Source: Methanothrix sp.
GTDB lineage: Archaea; Halobacteriota; Methanosarcinia; Methanotrichales; Methanotrichaceae
Direction of reading: 5' to 3'
NCBI GenBank assembly: GCA_028679775.1
Contig: JAJRAX010000083.1
Coordinates: 1 to 6,879, forward strand
Length of the DNA stretch: 6,879 nt
A model generated the notes under the pieces. The model was not told the origin of the DNA, did not search any database, and saw nothing but the letters and a program-made list of their open reading frames with translations. Shown one piece after another: positions 6,696 to 6,879 of this stretch. A program made the position numbers and the translations under genes. Positions within the stretch are counted from its first letter, which is position 1. Every line of letters begins with the position of its first letter.

Positions 6696-6736
6696 GTGAC
6701 TTCCTCCCATGCCCCTGAAGGGGCAGGGCTTCCTGC
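6696..6736 (+). mobile_element. IS200/IS605-family (TnpB-type) end hairpin, remnant or element terminus
   Basis: GTGACTTCC, then a hairpin, then GGGCTTCCTGC is the pattern often seen at the ends of IS200/IS605 and IS1341-type elements in archaea and bacteria. The stem is TGCCCC (6710-6715) with GGGGCA (6720-6725) around a TGAA loop. It extends through CCC (6706-6708) and GGG (6726-6728) past one bulged A (6709). CTTCCT occurs on both sides (6700-6705 and 6729-6734). No transposase or TnpB reading frame lies to the left; the kinase stop codon is only three bases before the motif. It may be a terminal remnant, a short non-autonomous copy, or the border of an element continuing to the right. The hairpin has no following T-tract, so a terminator role is less likely. 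Confidence 0.55.
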
Positions 6737-6765
6737 TTCATCGAGCACGCGGAGCGAAAGTAATG

Positions 6766-6820
6766 AAAGGGGTACGATTCATCCCATCCCATGAAGAAGA
6801 TGGGTCTTCTCTACCCCTTT
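6766..6820. repeat. Imperfect inverted repeat with nested stems
   Basis: The arms AAAGGGGTA (6766-6774) and TACCCCTTT (6812-6820) are perfectly complementary over nine bases. Between them CCCATC (6783-6788) and GATGGG (6799-6804) form an inner six-base stem; TTCAT (6778-6782) with ATGAA (6791-6795) and GAAGA with TCTTC (6796-6809) are alternatives. The structure lies 30 bases after the IS605-like hairpin and just before a promoter, so it could be a transposon left-end structure or the terminator region of the trpB2 operon. Confidence 0.6.
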
Positions 6821-6828
6821 ACCCCAAC

Positions 6829-6846
6829 GTTATAAATACATTTATA
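6829..6846 (+). promoter_or_regulatory. TATA-rich promoter at the right edge
   Basis: Two overlapping TATA candidates are visible: TTATAAATA (6830-6838) and TTTATA (6841-6846). They would start transcripts near 6860 and 6870. An ATG at 6872-6874 followed by AAA GC is the last thing in the window. It could be the first codon of a gene that continues outside, leaderless or with a leader of about 12 bases. Only two full codons are visible, so no product can be named. Confidence 0.45.
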
Positions 6847-6879
6847 CTATCAGAAATAGCATTTAACCATCATGAAAGC

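Noticed and set aside
6706..6728. Hairpin as intrinsic terminator of the trpB2 operon
   Set aside because: No run of T follows the stem, and archaeal termination relies on T-tracts. The flanking CTTCCT motifs fit a transposon end better.

Overview
The window looks like a chromosomal segment of a methanogenic euryarchaeon, most likely a Methanothrix (Methanosaeta)-type member of the Methanosarcinales. The clues are archaeal TATA boxes instead of bacterial -35/-10 promoters, a TrpB2-type tryptophan synthase beta chain, an archaeal-style ATP-NAD kinase-like protein (COG3199 type), the archaeal form of TruA, and a LeuC/homoaconitase large subunit of the kind methanogens use for leucine or coenzyme B synthesis. 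The genus is inferred from protein flavour only; no rRNA is present.

Layout. Bases 1-198 are the 3' end of a beta-CASP metallo-beta-lactamase RNA nuclease. A second, short RNase Z-like metallo-beta-lactamase protein follows at 295-1038 (+). It ends tail to tail with a minus-strand cluster that reads leuC/hacA-like (4071-2803), truA (2802-1972), then a five-helix membrane protein with C-terminal TPRs (1949-1056). The first two genes abut with no spacer (TAA then a TTG start), and 22 bases separate the second and third, so the three are probably one transcript. Bases 4072-4197 form a compact divergent promoter region with two back-to-back TATA boxes. To its right run trpB2 (4198-5550) and a COG3199-type NAD kinase-like gene (5550-6692), which overlap by one base (TGATG). 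The last 187 bases hold no clear gene. They contain an IS200/IS605-type end hairpin, a second 9-bp inverted repeat and a TATA-rich promoter just before an ATG at the window edge, possibly the start of another gene.

How it works together. The two plus-strand MBL genes point to RNA or nucleotide hydrolysis. The minus operon joins a branched-chain amino acid or coenzyme B hydro-lyase subunit to a tRNA modification enzyme. The plus operon joins a tryptophan-forming enzyme to a nucleotide-cofactor kinase-like protein. The strongest regulatory observation is a perfect TGTACA element at the predicted trpB2 transcription start. This matches the TRP box through which TrpY represses trpB2 in Methanothermobacter, and it suggests tryptophan-responsive control here. 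I see no defence system, CRISPR array, tRNA or rRNA. Most of the window is ordinary core-metabolism DNA, and the less explained parts are the divergent promoter region and the right-hand edge.
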